This document shows, in pieces, positions 1 to 13,414 of a stretch of DNA of 64,000 nt (the first letter of the stretch is position 1; the number at the start of each line of letters is the position of its first letter). The notes beneath the pieces are model-generated. The model worked only from the letters and a program-made list of their open reading frames with translations, was not told where the DNA came from and searched no databases. Made by a program: the position numbers and the translations under genes. The DNA lies in contig NW_024067666.1 of the NCBI RefSeq assembly GCF_009389715.1, positions 2,211,001 to 2,275,000 on the forward strand. The letters run 5' to 3'. The stretch is from Phoenix dactylifera. Its lineage: Eukaryota > Streptophyta > Magnoliopsida > Arecales > Arecaceae.

Positions 1-444
1 CTCTTTTCTCCCTTTTATTTAGAAAACTGCTGTCGATGTTCTGCTGATACTCTATGGAAAATTCTGAAAAATTCGAGTCTCCTCCTTCTCATCCTCCTGT
101 GCTGCTTTTTTTATCGGCTGCATTGAAGAGGATTTCTTGCGAGTGTTGCTCATCTATCTGCTTTCTCTGCTATGACTCTTTCAGAATTACAACGGCTGCC
201 TGAACTCGACCCTGGGGAAGTTCTGGGCAACTGTCGGAAAGTTCTTGCAACTGCTACAATCACTCTGTTGTTTCTCTTTCCTGCCATTCGGTTGGTCGCT
301 TCTTGTTGCCGTTTGGAACAGCTGATGAGATTAGCAGGGGCCTGAAATGGGGGTTCCCCACCTCACTCCCTAATTTGTGACACACCCATGTAGTAGCTGG
401 GTTTGGGTTGTATCTTTTGCATGGAAGAATGATTTTTTTTTCTC
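1..444. other. Intergenic, no gene recognised
   Basis: I see no supported coding region here. The short reading frames are not conserved-looking. A stretch near 397-435 is an imperfect inverted match to 1011-1045, so the right edge belongs to a larger inverted repeat surrounding the MITE that follows. Confidence 0.5.
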
Positions 445-447
445 TAA

Positions 448-904
448 GAGCTCGTTTGGTTCGCGGAAAAAGACGGGAAGAAAGTATAGTCAACGGGAAA
501 GTAATGAGATACCTCTTGTTTGGTTGGAGTTTTCAAAGAAGAGAAATGAAAAAGTTGTATTTCCATGAAATGTGGGAATCAAAGACTTTTCCATGAGAAA
601 CATGAGAAAGTTACTTTTCCATGAGGTGGGAATCACTCCATCTTTATTTTTTTCCAAAAAGTCCCTTCAGCATTAAAGAGGTATTAAAGACCTAATTTTT
701 ATTAAGAGTATAATAGGAATTACACATAACTTTTACAAGAAAGTGGATGGTCAACCAAACATAAGCACTCTAAAAATTTGTCACTTTTTCATGTTTAACT
801 AAACATTCCAAAAGTACATTCGCAGGTATTCTTTTTCTAGGAATCTTCTTTTCAGGAATCATATTCTTAGGAGGAAAAATGCTTTCCGCGAACCAAACGA
901 GCCC
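448..904. mobile_element. Tourist/Harbinger-like MITE
   Basis: The element is 457 bp long and has terminal inverted repeats. The left end reads GAGCTCGTTTGGTTCGCGG and the right end is its near-perfect reverse complement, with one mismatch at the second base. It is flanked by TAA at 445-447 and TAA at 905-907. A 3-bp TTA/TAA duplication with this type of end is the usual signature of PIF/Harbinger-derived MITEs. There is no coding capacity. The interior is AT-rich and contains repeated TTTTCCATGA-type words. Confidence 0.8.
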
Positions 905-1444
905 TAAGTATCAACCATTGGATTTGTGCAGACAGAGAAAAAAAGAGATTGGGGTGCTTTGAAATTGTGAAAAATATGCTCCAATAATTGTTGGCATTGC
1001 TGAAGAAGATCAACCATTCTTTGGTGCGAAAGATACAACCTAAGCCATGGAGGTCCTCATGGAACATTTTCTCCCAACAATATAAACATATTCTTGCAAC
1101 CGTAGGGCTAATCAGTTAAAAGCTGCGACTAATAGGACTGATGTGGTCCAAATATGAGATTTTTCTTTCTTTCTTTTCTTTTTTTATCTGTTGCAAAAAA
1201 TCTCCTTTAAATGTGAGTTCTTGTGGATCTCAAAGTGGATAGTTACGCTTTTTAGAGTGGATGATATGTGTCCATATATCTTTTAAATATTTGACTGCAG
1301 AAAATTCTGATAATTTGGGTACACTGAGGATTGTGATCTGTGGGGATTTGTGTAGCTCACAATCATCACTCCATCAAGTAGTAGGGATTTTCTACAACCT
1401 CAGGAAATTCTTATGGTTGTTGTATTTGGCATATTTTATCAACT

Positions 1445-1883
1445 TATAATAACCCAAGACCTCACCCAAAATGGCTTGCTGGAAGGTATTATTTGGATTC
1501 TTTGATCCTGTATAAGTACCCAAGATCTACCCAGCGAATAACCGATGTGGGACTAAACACACGCCCGTACGGATCCTCACATACTCTCTCTGTTCAAGCT
1601 CTAACGTCCTCGTCAAGCTAAGGGTTCAAATCTATTCAAATCTAATTACAAACACCACGATTGGCCCGTGGTCAGCCCCAATGGATCCGTGTTGCAGTGT
1701 CCCCTAGTCCACATAGGTTATAGGCCGGGTCTGCTCTGATACCATTTGTAACAACCCAAGACCTCACCCAAAATAGCTAGCCGGAAGGTATTATTTGGGT
1801 TCCTTGATCCTATATAAGTACCTAAGATCTATCCAGCGAATAACCGATATGAGACTAAACACACGCCCGCACAGATCCTCACA
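1445..1883 (-). mobile_element. Complete TRIM retrotransposon (copy 1)
   Basis: This is a miniature LTR retrotransposon of 439 bp. Two 137-bp direct repeats (1445-1581 and 1747-1883) flank a 165-bp interior. Read on the minus strand, TGGTATCAGAGCAG (1731-1744) lies two bases inside the 5' LTR and matches the classical initiator-methionine tRNA primer binding site. The element ends in CA, and TG at the other end has decayed to TA in the older copy. CAACT occurs at 1440-1444 and again at 1884-1888, giving a perfect 5-bp target duplication. There is no coding region, as expected for TRIMs. A related copy in the same orientation lies at 32547-32949. Confidence 0.92.
1731..1744 (-). promoter_or_regulatory. 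Primer binding site of TRIM copy 1
   Basis: On the minus strand the sequence TGGTATCAGAGCAG begins two bases after the LTR end. It is complementary to the 3' end of initiator tRNA-Met, the most common plant retroelement primer. It fixes the orientation of the element. Confidence 0.9.
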
Positions 1884-1888
1884 CAACT

Positions 1889-4780
1889 ATTTAACTCTAG
1901 GTCTCAGTTAAAGGCTTAAGGATTAGAAAAAGCAGATTGTTTGCTGTTTGCACCGAGCAGGGATATGTAAAAGCAGATTTGTTAGTGCAGCACAACATGT
2001 GAGCTGGAAATTCTTGTTTGGAATATTATTATTATTAGTGTTTTTAAATGAATGGGTTAAATCTTCCAAAATAAGATGTTGAAAATATTTAGATTTTTTT
2101 AAAAAAAATTGTTTTAGAGATCAATCTTCCGCCTATCAAACATGAACAAAATGAACACTTTTACCTATGTATCAAGCATGAACAACATGAACAGCGGTAA
2201 TGTATCTACAAACAAAATTATATTATAAAATTATCATAGGTAAGCACTTGGAAATTGCCTTCTATGATTTAAATACAGGTTCCCCTGTCCAAGGAGGAGT
2301 GCAACTGTTGAGCCATAGCCCAAGTTGCTAATTAAACCATAAAATTAGTCAGTCATCTCTTTTTGCGCTTCCCAGAAAGTAGTTTGGGCTGGCCCAATGG
2401 AAGTGTAAACAGGATCGCGACCCATGAGCTAACTTCCAGGTGCATCCAAATGCAACCCCCTCTTACTGCAGCTGGTTGGCTCCATTTGATTGCTCATACG
2501 CTTAGAATTCTGTTAAGGTAATAGGAAGCATAATATATCCTGGCATTTGTAGACTACTGCATATGAAGCCATTTGTAGTTTAGGCCTAAATAGATCTTGT
2601 CACGTGTGATTCATGTGAGGAATGTATGGATGGCTGCGATCGTTTGGGAGAAAGCACAATGGTTGTGATCCACTGTCTTCCTGGTATTTATGTTCTTTAA
2701 GTGGAGAACTAATTAGCAAATATTCTTATTTAAGGGAGGCTCAGGACCATGGAGTGAGGTTCCTAAAAGTTTGTGTCATAATAATAGAGATACCATAGTT
2801 CTAAGGAGTTGAGATTGGAGTAGGCTAGGAGCCTTGCATCTAGTCTAAAGATTAATTCTTAAAGCTTTGAGCATTTCAATCCCAATTCAGAACTCTCAAA
2901 CACAAACTCTCACAGTCAATATTGGCACGTTTCTTTTGTAAAATACCTACAAGCTATTGTCCAAACTCTTAGGCAATTTGCCCACATATTTCTTGGAAAG
3001 AGTGTGGTCTCAAACTCTTAGGCACCGTAAATAGTGGCAATATTAAGACTTGCTCTTGCTTTGTTGCTTTGTTTTGAATCGACACCCAATGTAAGATGCC
3101 GGTGAGAGCTGCAGGGGGGAATGTTCCATAGCAGCAGTCTTCCTTTTTTTGTGTTTGTGAATGTGAGCATGGAATTTTCATAGAAACTTTGGCCTCTTGC
3201 AAGTCCCATCTTTCCAAACCTTGTCAAGTTAGCATGCGCATGACTACTTTTATTTGTGATATGTGGAAAGAAGGGTGAAGGGCTATTGGATGACTATTTG
3301 AGCAATGGCTTTTCCCTACCTTACCTCCTTGTGGCCCCTGTGAAGCAATGATGGGTATTTAGGAAGTACCTGAAAAAATTTGAGGTTGGCAAATTGCAAT
3401 TATCCTTTTTTTTTCCCTTTTGGTAAGAAACAAGAATTTCTTGTGAGAGTGTTTGTAGATGCAATGCAAAGTGACCCAGCCAATATTTTCCCAAGCCTGA
3501 AGGCAATAATTTGATTCAGTTTCATATATCCATACACAGAGGTGCATACTCTGTGCTTGACGAGGAATAGATTGTTATTATGTTTGTAACTTACAAATTC
3601 TAATATGTAGGCTACATGTTAACATTTGAGTACTTTGGATTTCTTGCCTTGATGTAATCTTATTGTATTATCTTTAATCAGCAATGAATGTCTCCGGGCT
3701 TCTACCCAAGAAAGATTTGTATCATTTTCAGAGATAGGATTAGGCTTGGGCAGGGCAAAGAGGCTGCTACCTTTGCTTGTACTGAGGAATCCTGGACTTT
3801 GTTTTGGCACATATCGTCCACAGGGGTCATTTGAAATTCAGAAATTAGGAAAACAGTTGGTTGTCAATGGGCTTAGCTATGCATGACCACAATACTTCTC
3901 AGTAATCTTAGTTGGTATTATAGGGATTAAGATTTCCAAAATCTCAATTATTATAGTAACCACATATTAACTATTATATTTAGCAGTTGATTTGAAAAAT
4001 TAATAACAGAATTATTATTTTAAAATTCTAGAAGGTATATTAGAAAATATTGACCTCCCAGATATCAATCTAGATACAAATTTTGACCCCATATATGGCT
4101 AGGATGACATGATCCCATATAGGCTAGTCAAATATAATATTACCTTCAGCGCAACCAAACTAATGCACTCTAGACCTTAAATCTAGACTAGCTAATTGTG
4201 TATAAACTCCTAAATTATAGTTTGGAGCAAGATTAATTCAGACTTTATTAGACTGTGGTTGACCAACAACAGTTCAAGCATTCAGTTCCACTCACATCTT
4301 ATGAAATTTGACTAAATGAAACCAGGTCATTCTTCAAAAGTATAGAACAGTATCCCAAGGCTTAATTTTTTTTTATTTTTATTTTTTATGAAGAGTGAAG
4401 CAAAGCCACCCGTTTTTTATTTGAAAAGAAAACTTTACAAAAACTATTTATAAAGAATTTACAAAAAAAATTTTTTATAAAAGATAGTGATCTCTAAGTA
4501 GACTTGTTAAACTATTCAACAAGCTGAACAATGTCATATGTAGTTTGAAGAATCTTTGTATCTTCAATGTACAATCATATAACCTCTATATTTTAATGTG
4601 AGTCGGCTTTTTTTTCTAAAAAGAAGAATCAACGTCTCTTAACGAGATTATTCTCAAATTTGATATGAGAATCTAATAGCTTCTTTGAACATTCCAGCCA
4701 AAAAGGTTGTGAAATTTTCTGCAAAACCTAATAAATAGAAACTTACCTTCGGTCGTTATTAAGAAGTTAGCGTCACGAGC
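1889..4780. other. Intergenic, AT-rich, no gene recognised
   Basis: No reading frame here resembles a known family, and the short ORFs on both strands lack supporting splice or codon structure. The DNA is AT-rich with decayed low-complexity tracts. The last few hundred bases grade into the promoter region of the XLG gene. Confidence 0.5.
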
Positions 4781-4793
4781 GGATTCTATTTGT

Positions 4794-5215
4794 CACGTGC
4801 AACGTGTCAGCTACTCCTTCACTAGATCAAATGCTGTTCCCTGTGTCATCCAGGACAGCCGAGTCACGCCTCGTGCCCCAAATTACGGTGTACGGTCTCA
4901 AGGAAAAGGAAAACGGCGGGCCCCACTCAAGATTCCGAGCACGGATAAGATAAGAAGCGCGTGGGTCCCAGCGGTCAACCGCTCTCCAGGTCACTCAGTG
5001 GGCGACACTATAGGGTCCCACTCTTCGCCATTCCCCCGTCCTTGCTCTCCCGCTTGCCTCCCCCACCCTCACTCGCGCGTGCTCGGAAAGTTGGGTAAAA
5101 AAAAAAGGGAAAAGTATAATAAAGAAAAAAAAGCTAGGGTTAGGGTCAGGGTTCGTAAAAATTTTCCGCCATAAGACCGAGGATAAGCTCCAGAATGGAT
5201 CCTGATCTCTTCTAG
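4794..5215 (+). promoter_or_regulatory. XLG promoter/5'UTR with G-box, telo-box and uORF
   Basis: Upstream of the XLG start the DNA becomes GC-rich. A palindromic G-box CACGTG lies at 4794-4799. A TATA-like TATAATAAA sits near 5115. A telo-box-like run of TAGGG/CAGGG units lies at 5135-5153. A short upstream ORF, ATG at 5195 to TAG ending 5215, would encode MDPDLF and ends 22 nt before the main ATG. Which of these are transcribed depends on the TSS, which cannot be read from the sequence. Confidence 0.45.
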
Positions 5216-5237
5216 GGCTCCGGCTCATCGCCGAAAA

Positions 5238-8200
5238 ATGGAGCGGCGCGCCAAGAAGATGCTCCCGGCCGTATCCCCGCCGCCGGCTGTGGACTCCGCC
5301 GACTACTCCTTCGCCATCGAGTACCATGGCCCCCCGGTTCCATATGAGATCCCCGAGGCGATACCCATCGAGATCGAGCGGATACCCGTCGCCGCCGTGG
5401 CCGCCCCGTCGGCGCTCCCCGACCCCCTCTCCCTCCCCGTTGTCCAGCCCCTCCCGTCCCCTGGCCCGCTGAAGAAGCCCTCCAAGAGCGGGCGGCTCGC
5501 CGCCGACCCGGCCGGCGCGTCACCTACCTCCGTCATCGAGAACCACGCGGCGATGGACCGTCTCGACTCCGTCGAGGTCTCCGGCGAGGTCGGCAGCTCC
5601 GGCGTGCTGGAGTCGGCTGGGTTTCCTGACCGCTCCGCGGAGCTCTCGGAGGGTATTGGCAGCTCCGGCGCGGTGGGGTTCTCCAGCGAGCTCAAGGAGG
5701 GGGAGGGGTTCGAGGGTTTTTCGGAGGGTATTCATAGCTCCGGTGTTTTGGGGTTCTCCGGCGAGGTCAAGGAGGGCGAGGGTTTCGAGGGTTCTTCTGA
5801 GGGCACCGGCAGCTCCGGCGTGGTGGGATTCTCCAGCGAGTTCAAGGAGGGCGAGGGGTTGGAGGGTTCACCGAATGACATGGTTCATGGCAGGATTTCG
5901 ACGGAGTCGGCTCTCAGCTCGGAGTTTGACTTCCGGTCATCAGCCTCGGGGGATGATGAGGCCTTTGATACCCAGGCAAAGAAAGCTGTGCTCGTGACCT
6001 TCCAAGATTCCGCCCAGTCTAGTGGCTCGGCTTCCCCGGCGATTGGATTAACTCCTCGAGGGAGGATGGAGGAATCCGGAATGAGGGTACCGAAGGGAGC
6101 TTGCTACCGATGCTTGAAAGGAAACCGGTTTACGGAGAAGGAAGCATGCTTGGCTTGCGACGCAAAGTACTGTAATGGATGTGTGCTGAGAGCGATGGGC
6201 TCCATGCCGGAAGGGAGAAAGTGTGTTTCTTGCATTGGGTCTTCGATAATGGAGACTAAGAGGGAGAAATTGGGCAAATCCTCCCGAATGCTTAAAAGAT
6301 TGCTGAGTTCGTCGGAAGTCCAGCTGGTGATGAAGGCTGAGAAAGACTGCGAGGCGAACCAACTAAGACCAGAAGATATCTGCGTGAATGGGAAGAAGCT
6401 TACCCAAGAAGAGATGGTTTTATTGCAGAGTTGTCCGTGCCCGCCCTCTAAGCTGAAGCCAGGATACTATTGGTATGATAAAGTTTCAGGTTTTTGGGGA
6501 CAGGTGAGCAAACAATTATCATATGCATATTTTCATCAAAAGGTATCATATCCATATATTTAATCAAAAGAAAAAGGAAAGAAAACTTTCACATGCATGT
6601 CTACTCGATTGTTTTTTCTGAGAAGAAGTTGAACTCAATTATTGGAGTTTTGATTGTGGAACCCGTGAAATTTATTCTTTAGTTTTGGGACACAAGTCTA
6701 TCTCATTATATGGAAAACATTTACTTTCTCCCTTTACCTTTGCCTTTTATTCTACAAGAAATTGGAATGTGTGGACGGTGCAATATAAGAGTTAATATTT
6801 GCCGACATGAACTTATTACCATTCGTTTAAATAATTTTCCATTATATGGATTCGTGATTCAATCAAATGTAGCTTAATATTTCAAGTGAAAAATTGTGCT
6901 TTGTTTCACAAGGTGCATGAGCTTACTCATTAGAGTACTTATGAAGTTCTCAGCAAGTTGTTTGGATTTTTTTGATGAACGAATTAACAGCAAGGACACA
7001 AACCTGACAAGATCATCAGTCCACATCTGAATGTCGGGGGCAGCATTATGCGAAATGCAAGCAATGGGAACACTGGGATCTTGATAAATGGACGAGAGAT
7101 TACAAAAGTTGAGCTACAGATGCTTAAGGTTTATCAACAAAGCATTGTATATCAACTTCAAATTTAATCTAAATATAGAACCAGATGTAAACATGTCTAT
7201 CTTGCAGTGGGCAGGAGTTCAGTGTGCCGGGAATCCTCACTTTTGGGTAAATGCTGATGGGACGTACCAGGAGGAGGGGCAGAAGAATATAAAAGGGCAG
7301 ATTTGGGGCAAGGTGAGTCCCGGTATTCTTGCAAATTTTTTATCTTCATTTTTTTGTAGGCCATATTTGAGAAATTGATACATTTTTTATTACTTGTTTG
7401 GCAGCCTACAATGAAGCTGCTTTGTTCTGTTTTATCATTGCCGATTCCCAGTAAGCCTGCAAATCCTTCTGGTGAAGAACTGGATAACATGGTCAATAGA
7501 GCTGTTCCTGACTATCTTGAGCAAAAAACACTCCAAAGAATTCTTTTGGTTGGGTATCATGGATCAGGGACAAGTACCATATTTAAACAGGTACTACAGA
7601 TTATATGGATACAGATACATCCAGACATGAAAACAAACATATTATGTACATATATATGGTTGAGCTACAATCATACCTGTACTTGAGGCATGAAGGCATC
7701 TAACTTGATGCTTAGTTCAGCCAAATATATGGATAATATGCCAAAAATTTTAGATTCAACAAAAAGAAGTATTTGGAAAAGTTAAGAGCAAATTTTAGGT
7801 AGTAAACATGGTTTTGATCAAGTTTGCCGTCTCGGTATCGGATCTCGTATTGGTGCCACACTAGTACAGTATCAGTATAGTACGGTACAAATTTTTTTTG
7901 TTGTACCGAGTCTCGGTATACCATCCATACCAGATACCGGTATCAACCGGTACGGTATGGTACTCCCAGTACTGTCTGGTTTGGATTGGTAAGGTGTACC
8001 ATGGTCTGGATGGTAGTAGCTAGGTTCTTCCTACAAGCCATGTCTATTGATGCACCCATTCTTGATGTTTTTTGCCTAGTTTTCAATTGTTCATCTTTAA
8101 TGTGCTTTCAAATCGACCATAATCTAGTCTAAGTTAGATTAGCTAATGTAAATTATTTATCATTCTAGAGTTGCAGTACTGCATTTTTTGTTAAAAAAAT

Positions 8201-11200
8201 ACCAAATGAGTTTTTTTTTTTTTGTTATTTTATAATATCTGTCATTATTTCTAGATGCTTCCTATGCACTCTCATGTCTAGAGCTTTGGTTTTTCTACTA
8301 TTGCATCAAGAAAAGATGCAGTCTCTAGATAAAAATTATTGAAAATTACAGATGTGATCATCACTGTTATAAACTTTTATTCATTTTTGCCATAAGGATA
8401 TGTTTTTTTCATTTTTGAAGCTGTACTGAATCAAAATAGTTGGTGATCCATAGATATTTATATTTTGTCAGTCGAATGAAATAGTATTTTATGAAATTGG
8501 AGATATTTTTATTCAACTTTAGGGGACAATTCTTGTTCTTATGCTCAAGAGATGGATCCCAAGCATCTTCGTAAGAGAGATAATGAGATCAACTGAAAAT
8601 ATTTATAATGAAATTTATTATTGTCATGTGAACTCTCGTGGCACTTTTTTAGTTTCTAACTTAAAACCGTCAGCGCTGCTTCTCCAAACTTGAACTATTG
8701 TGCGCTTTTAACATGCTTATTGTTGTGGGGAATTCTAGGAAGAAAAATATGAGAATATAATCTTCAAGTTAGAAAAGAAAGAGTATTAGTATTTGATAGA
8801 ACATATTCACATGCATAGTACAAGTTGCACCAGAGATTATTAGTGTAGACTTGCATCATGCCATGTAGGAGGACCAGCATGTGAGATAAGTTAATTAATA
8901 TAGTTTTGGAGTTATGAACAATACCAAGCCCTAGGCCAGTATTATTTCTAAGAAAACCAATTTATATTGGAAAATAATTGAGTAAAGGACTCTCTTTGGT
9001 CTTTTATTTTATGGAGAATATCCATGCAAAGGATGTAATTTGAGATCTTAGTAATGTATACGAGCCTGTAGGCACAAATGTTAGAAATAGTACTGGCTGG
9101 ACAGCTTTTAAGTGCTAAAATCGTATATCAAGGGTTAACCTTAGTCTTTGTGTAATTTTACTTGCCACCGATGATTTTTACTTGCAATGTCAAGTAAACT
9201 TACTTCAGAAAGAGCAGAAGTGGACAGTGTAAGGCATATATCAACATAAAAGTATTACTTTGCTTTGAGAAGGGAAGAACTAGATCTTTTGGCTACATTA
9301 GCAAATAGTTTACTGGCTATAGAGGGATGGCGAGTCAGAAGGTGGTCCTATAACTATACCCGGGCTCAGTGGCGGAGCCAGTCATTCACCCAAGTAGAGG
9401 CAGTAATAGCATCTGATAATCAATGACAATCTATGGGTTAATCTACAAATTATCATAATTGCATACAAGCCAAGCATGAATGTCAATATAATTCTTTTTT
9501 TTGTTTTTTTTCATTTTTTTAATTTCCAGCACCATTCTAGGTACATGAGTTGGAAGAATATTTAGGAATACCCATAGATGATCTCTAGAAATCTGAAGAT
9601 TTTATAGGAAAATAGATTTTAACTTAGCATATAAGAGTTCTTTCTTTAAGAGTTTTGGTCATGGTATGCGCACATGTTCTAATATCACCATCTGGATAGC
9701 ATTTAGACTGTCTATGTTTCAACTATAAGCCCGAAACGGTGCCACTAGAAGCATCAAACTGTTTCTCAAAAAGAAAGAAAAAGGAAAAGAAAATAAATAA
9801 GATTATTGCCTATGCTAATTAGTGATGCTTGTTCAGGCTTTCATTGCCCCTTCTTAAAATGCCCAATTGACAGTACTAATCTGTATGAATATCTCATAAG
9901 TGTGGATCCTTAAAATGCTTATTTATTACAATGATTGCTTTATTAAGAAACTATACTTAAATGTAGAGCATGTCCTGGTCTTGGGGGGCTTGGGGGCTTT
10001 GATTATGGTCCGAGGCCATGGCTTGCATTGTTGTGGGCCACTAATCCACTATACTTTCCCCAAAAAAAAAAGAATGGATGGGAGTCCCATACAGTGGCAT
10101 GCCATGCTATGTGGTTGGGATGGAGTAAATCGTTACAGATTCGGAGTCAGTTTAATTCTAAATTTGGATGAGGTAAATCTCTTCCAGTTGTTAATTCGAA
10201 TCTGAAGGGAGTAGATCATTTATATATTAGCATAAGTTGGTTAAATTCCCACTTTTCAGTGGTTGCAATCCATTAGTAAGATTTTCTAGACTTTGTAACT
10301 CACTGGCTTGATATCATTACCTTACATTTTTCTAATTAGATGTTATCAGCAAGGTCTGATTGATTTTGACTCCTGATCGCATGCATCTTCACTCATTCTG
10401 ACCTGCCTTGTCTGCCATTCTAATTGAGGTCTGAAAAGCATCCTTTGATGCTTGAGTTTACATTTTATATTCACAATTATTTTTCTGACAAGCTTTTTCA
10501 TGTTACAGTAAGTACAAGCTCTATGTATCTGACAATATCCTAACTTAATGAAGATGATTGCATAAAATGCAAGTTGTTTTGCTAACTGCCAAATATGTAC
10601 TAGTTTGAATTAACATCCTTCTAGATCTCTTCTAGACCGCCTTACAACTATCCTCCTATTATACCACATACTTTTTTTTTATTTAAAAGGTCAAGGCATA
10701 TGCAGTTCACCATATATTGCAGAATGTTACATCTATGTGTTAACTTTGAAGTCACTCTTTACATATTCAATGTTGTCAGCTAGCTGATTGAATTTGTTGA
10801 ATACTTATCTCAGGCCAAGTTCTTGTACAGAAGTATCCCTTTCTCTGAGGATGAACTTCAAGATATTAAGCTTATGGTACAGAGCAACATATATAACTAT
10901 CTTGGTATACTACTTGAGGGGCGTGAACGGTTTGAGGAAGAGAGTTTGGCTGAGAAAAGGAAAAACCAGCAACTACGTTCTTCAGGCACAAGTATGATCT
11001 CCTGCTAGTTTCGGTTATCTCTTTTACCATTTCTTCTATTAATTATCAAGAACAAGGTTTTTAGTGTCAGTATTGGACCTTGTACAAATAGTTCATTATA
11101 TTAGGTTGGGTTGGTACGGTACACTCCCATGTTGAAATATGGTATGCTCCTAAAGGAGACAAAATAGTTGACCATCTCTTGATACAATGTTGTTGCTAGC

Positions 11201-13361
11201 CCTTGTATCGTACCAATGCCTTATTGGGTCGGTACAATATGCCTGGTAATGGCGGGTATGGGTCGGTGAACCATTAAGATATTACTGTTCATCAACTTCT
11301 TCAAGTTTTCATTTCTTTATGGGCACATCAAGGCTGCGTATCCACCCTAGTATATGAATTCCATTGCTTTTGTCAATTGTTAGTTACTGAATATTGAAGC
11401 CCCAACATATAGTTGCTATGATGTATTGAAACTCAGCCATTGATATATCTATAGTCGGTAACTATATATTTGTGCAACATGGATGGGTAATTTGTCGTCT
11501 TTGCTACAATATGGATCCTAAATGGATGCCAAGGTGGTGCAATAGTTGTTCCTTTATGACGATCTCTTTATTAGGAAAGGACTGTTGGAGAGTTAGTATT
11601 GTTTCGAGACAGGATCAAGTTCAAACTAAAGAGGGCAAGAACCTAAAAAGGTTTAGGTGAAGCAAACATATAGGAAAATTTTCCTCCCATAGATTAGTTT
11701 TCTTAATTTAGTTGATTTGTATGGAATTGGGATGAACATGTGCTTTGAGATAATGACACTGGGGATATTTAAACGTCCCATGTTATGGACTCTGGAGAAT
11801 ATCTCAGAGAAGGGAAGTTGAGGATACTTAGAACCTTTAGATGCTCTATATCGGAAAATGGAAGGCCAGGAGGTGTATAGAACCTTAGATATGGGAACCT
11901 AATGGTGAATTCTTGTAAAGTCCTTCTAGTGATGCCTAATAGTTTCTATCAGTTAATGTTGAATGGGTATCTAAAAGAATTATGAGCGTTTGACTTGCTT
12001 GTTATGATGAGGAGAAGCTTGACAAATAACCGCTAATTGGTTATAGAGGCAATCAATGCTAGATGATGATGGCATTGGCATTAGTTATATCAACTGCATC
12101 TTCTTCACTTTTGTTTGAGGAAATCTTGTGTGCTTGTATATAAAACTTTTTTGCAGCTGTTTATCCTTTTTGATGTTGATTTAGAGTTTCTTTTAGAGAT
12201 GGATATTTTTGTCATCGTAGAAGGAGCGAAAAATTTGGGGCAAGACATGCTTTGGTGGACGAACCTCTATCCTTGCTGTTTAGGTCCTTTTCTTGACTTT
12301 TTTTGACTGGCCTCTCTTTTTTCAATGTGTTCCTCATAACAACCAAGGGTTAGGGATGTAAGAACTTCTAATTTTCATGTTTGCTACTTGCATATATGGT
12401 TAGAGAATGTCTTCTTAACTGCATTAGAGAATGTCTTTCAGACCATACCTCTAAATCATATCTGGTTGCAACATTGTCTTTGCAACTTGTGTGTTGCTTT
12501 TTTCTTGTTTTACTACCATATAAGCGTAAGTTAATTCATTCCAAGAGTATAGGTATTTTCTGTTATCTTGATTTTCATTTCTTATGTAGCATAGGCCAAT
12601 TTTATGAATCCTCATTTGCCAAGTTTATTTAGGGCCACTTCTGATGTTGTTTCAAGTTTCTCGTTCTCTTTCCTTACAACCTTCATCCAAGTTAACTAAG
12701 GTCTTCCTCTCATTTTCTGGCAACCTTCAACAAAGCAACTCTCGATACTGAAACGTTCTCAGATTTTTGTTGTACATGTCCAAACCATATTAATTGATTT
12801 TCCAACACTTTGTCCTTAATTATGCAATTCTTGCAACTCCTCAAATATATTCAATTTTTATTTTATCCTTTTTAGTTCTACCACACATCCTTCTTAACAT
12901 TCTCATTTCTATCATACTCAAGTTGTTTTCTTTTACTTTATTTTCTTGCATGTTATTTATTGCCTAGCACTCTGATCGATACAACATGGCAGAGTTTATT
13001 ATTGTTCTATAAATTTTTTCCTTAAGTTTTCAAGGTATATGCGTATCACATAATATTTCAGATGCACCTCTCCACTTCATCTAGTTAACTCAAATTCTAG
13101 TATATGTATCATCGTCTATCTTCCCGTTATTTTGTATGATAGATCCTAAATAATGTAATCATGTCATCTCTTGGTCATCAATTTTAATTAGTATCACATC
13201 TTCATTTCCATTCTAACTAAACTTACATCCATATACTTTGTCTTTGTTTTACTAATCTTTAAGCCCTTATCCTGTAAATTTATATTCCTTATACTCGCCT
13301 TTTCTATTCATATTTGTATACTAAAATCATGCACACTGGATTTTTGTATCTTGATTTAGTT

Positions 13362-13414
<53 letters not shown>

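Noticed and set aside
1731..1744. tRNA-Met gene fragment
   Set aside because: Only the 3'-end complement is present, next to an LTR; it is a primer binding site. The same holds at 32797-32810.
4797..5174. 125-aa plus-strand ORF upstream of XLG
   Set aside because: It lies in the promoter/5'UTR, has low-complexity Lys/Arg ends and no family resemblance.
5303..5695. 130-aa minus-strand ORF
   Set aside because: It is antisense to XLG exon 1, whose protein is clearly conserved.
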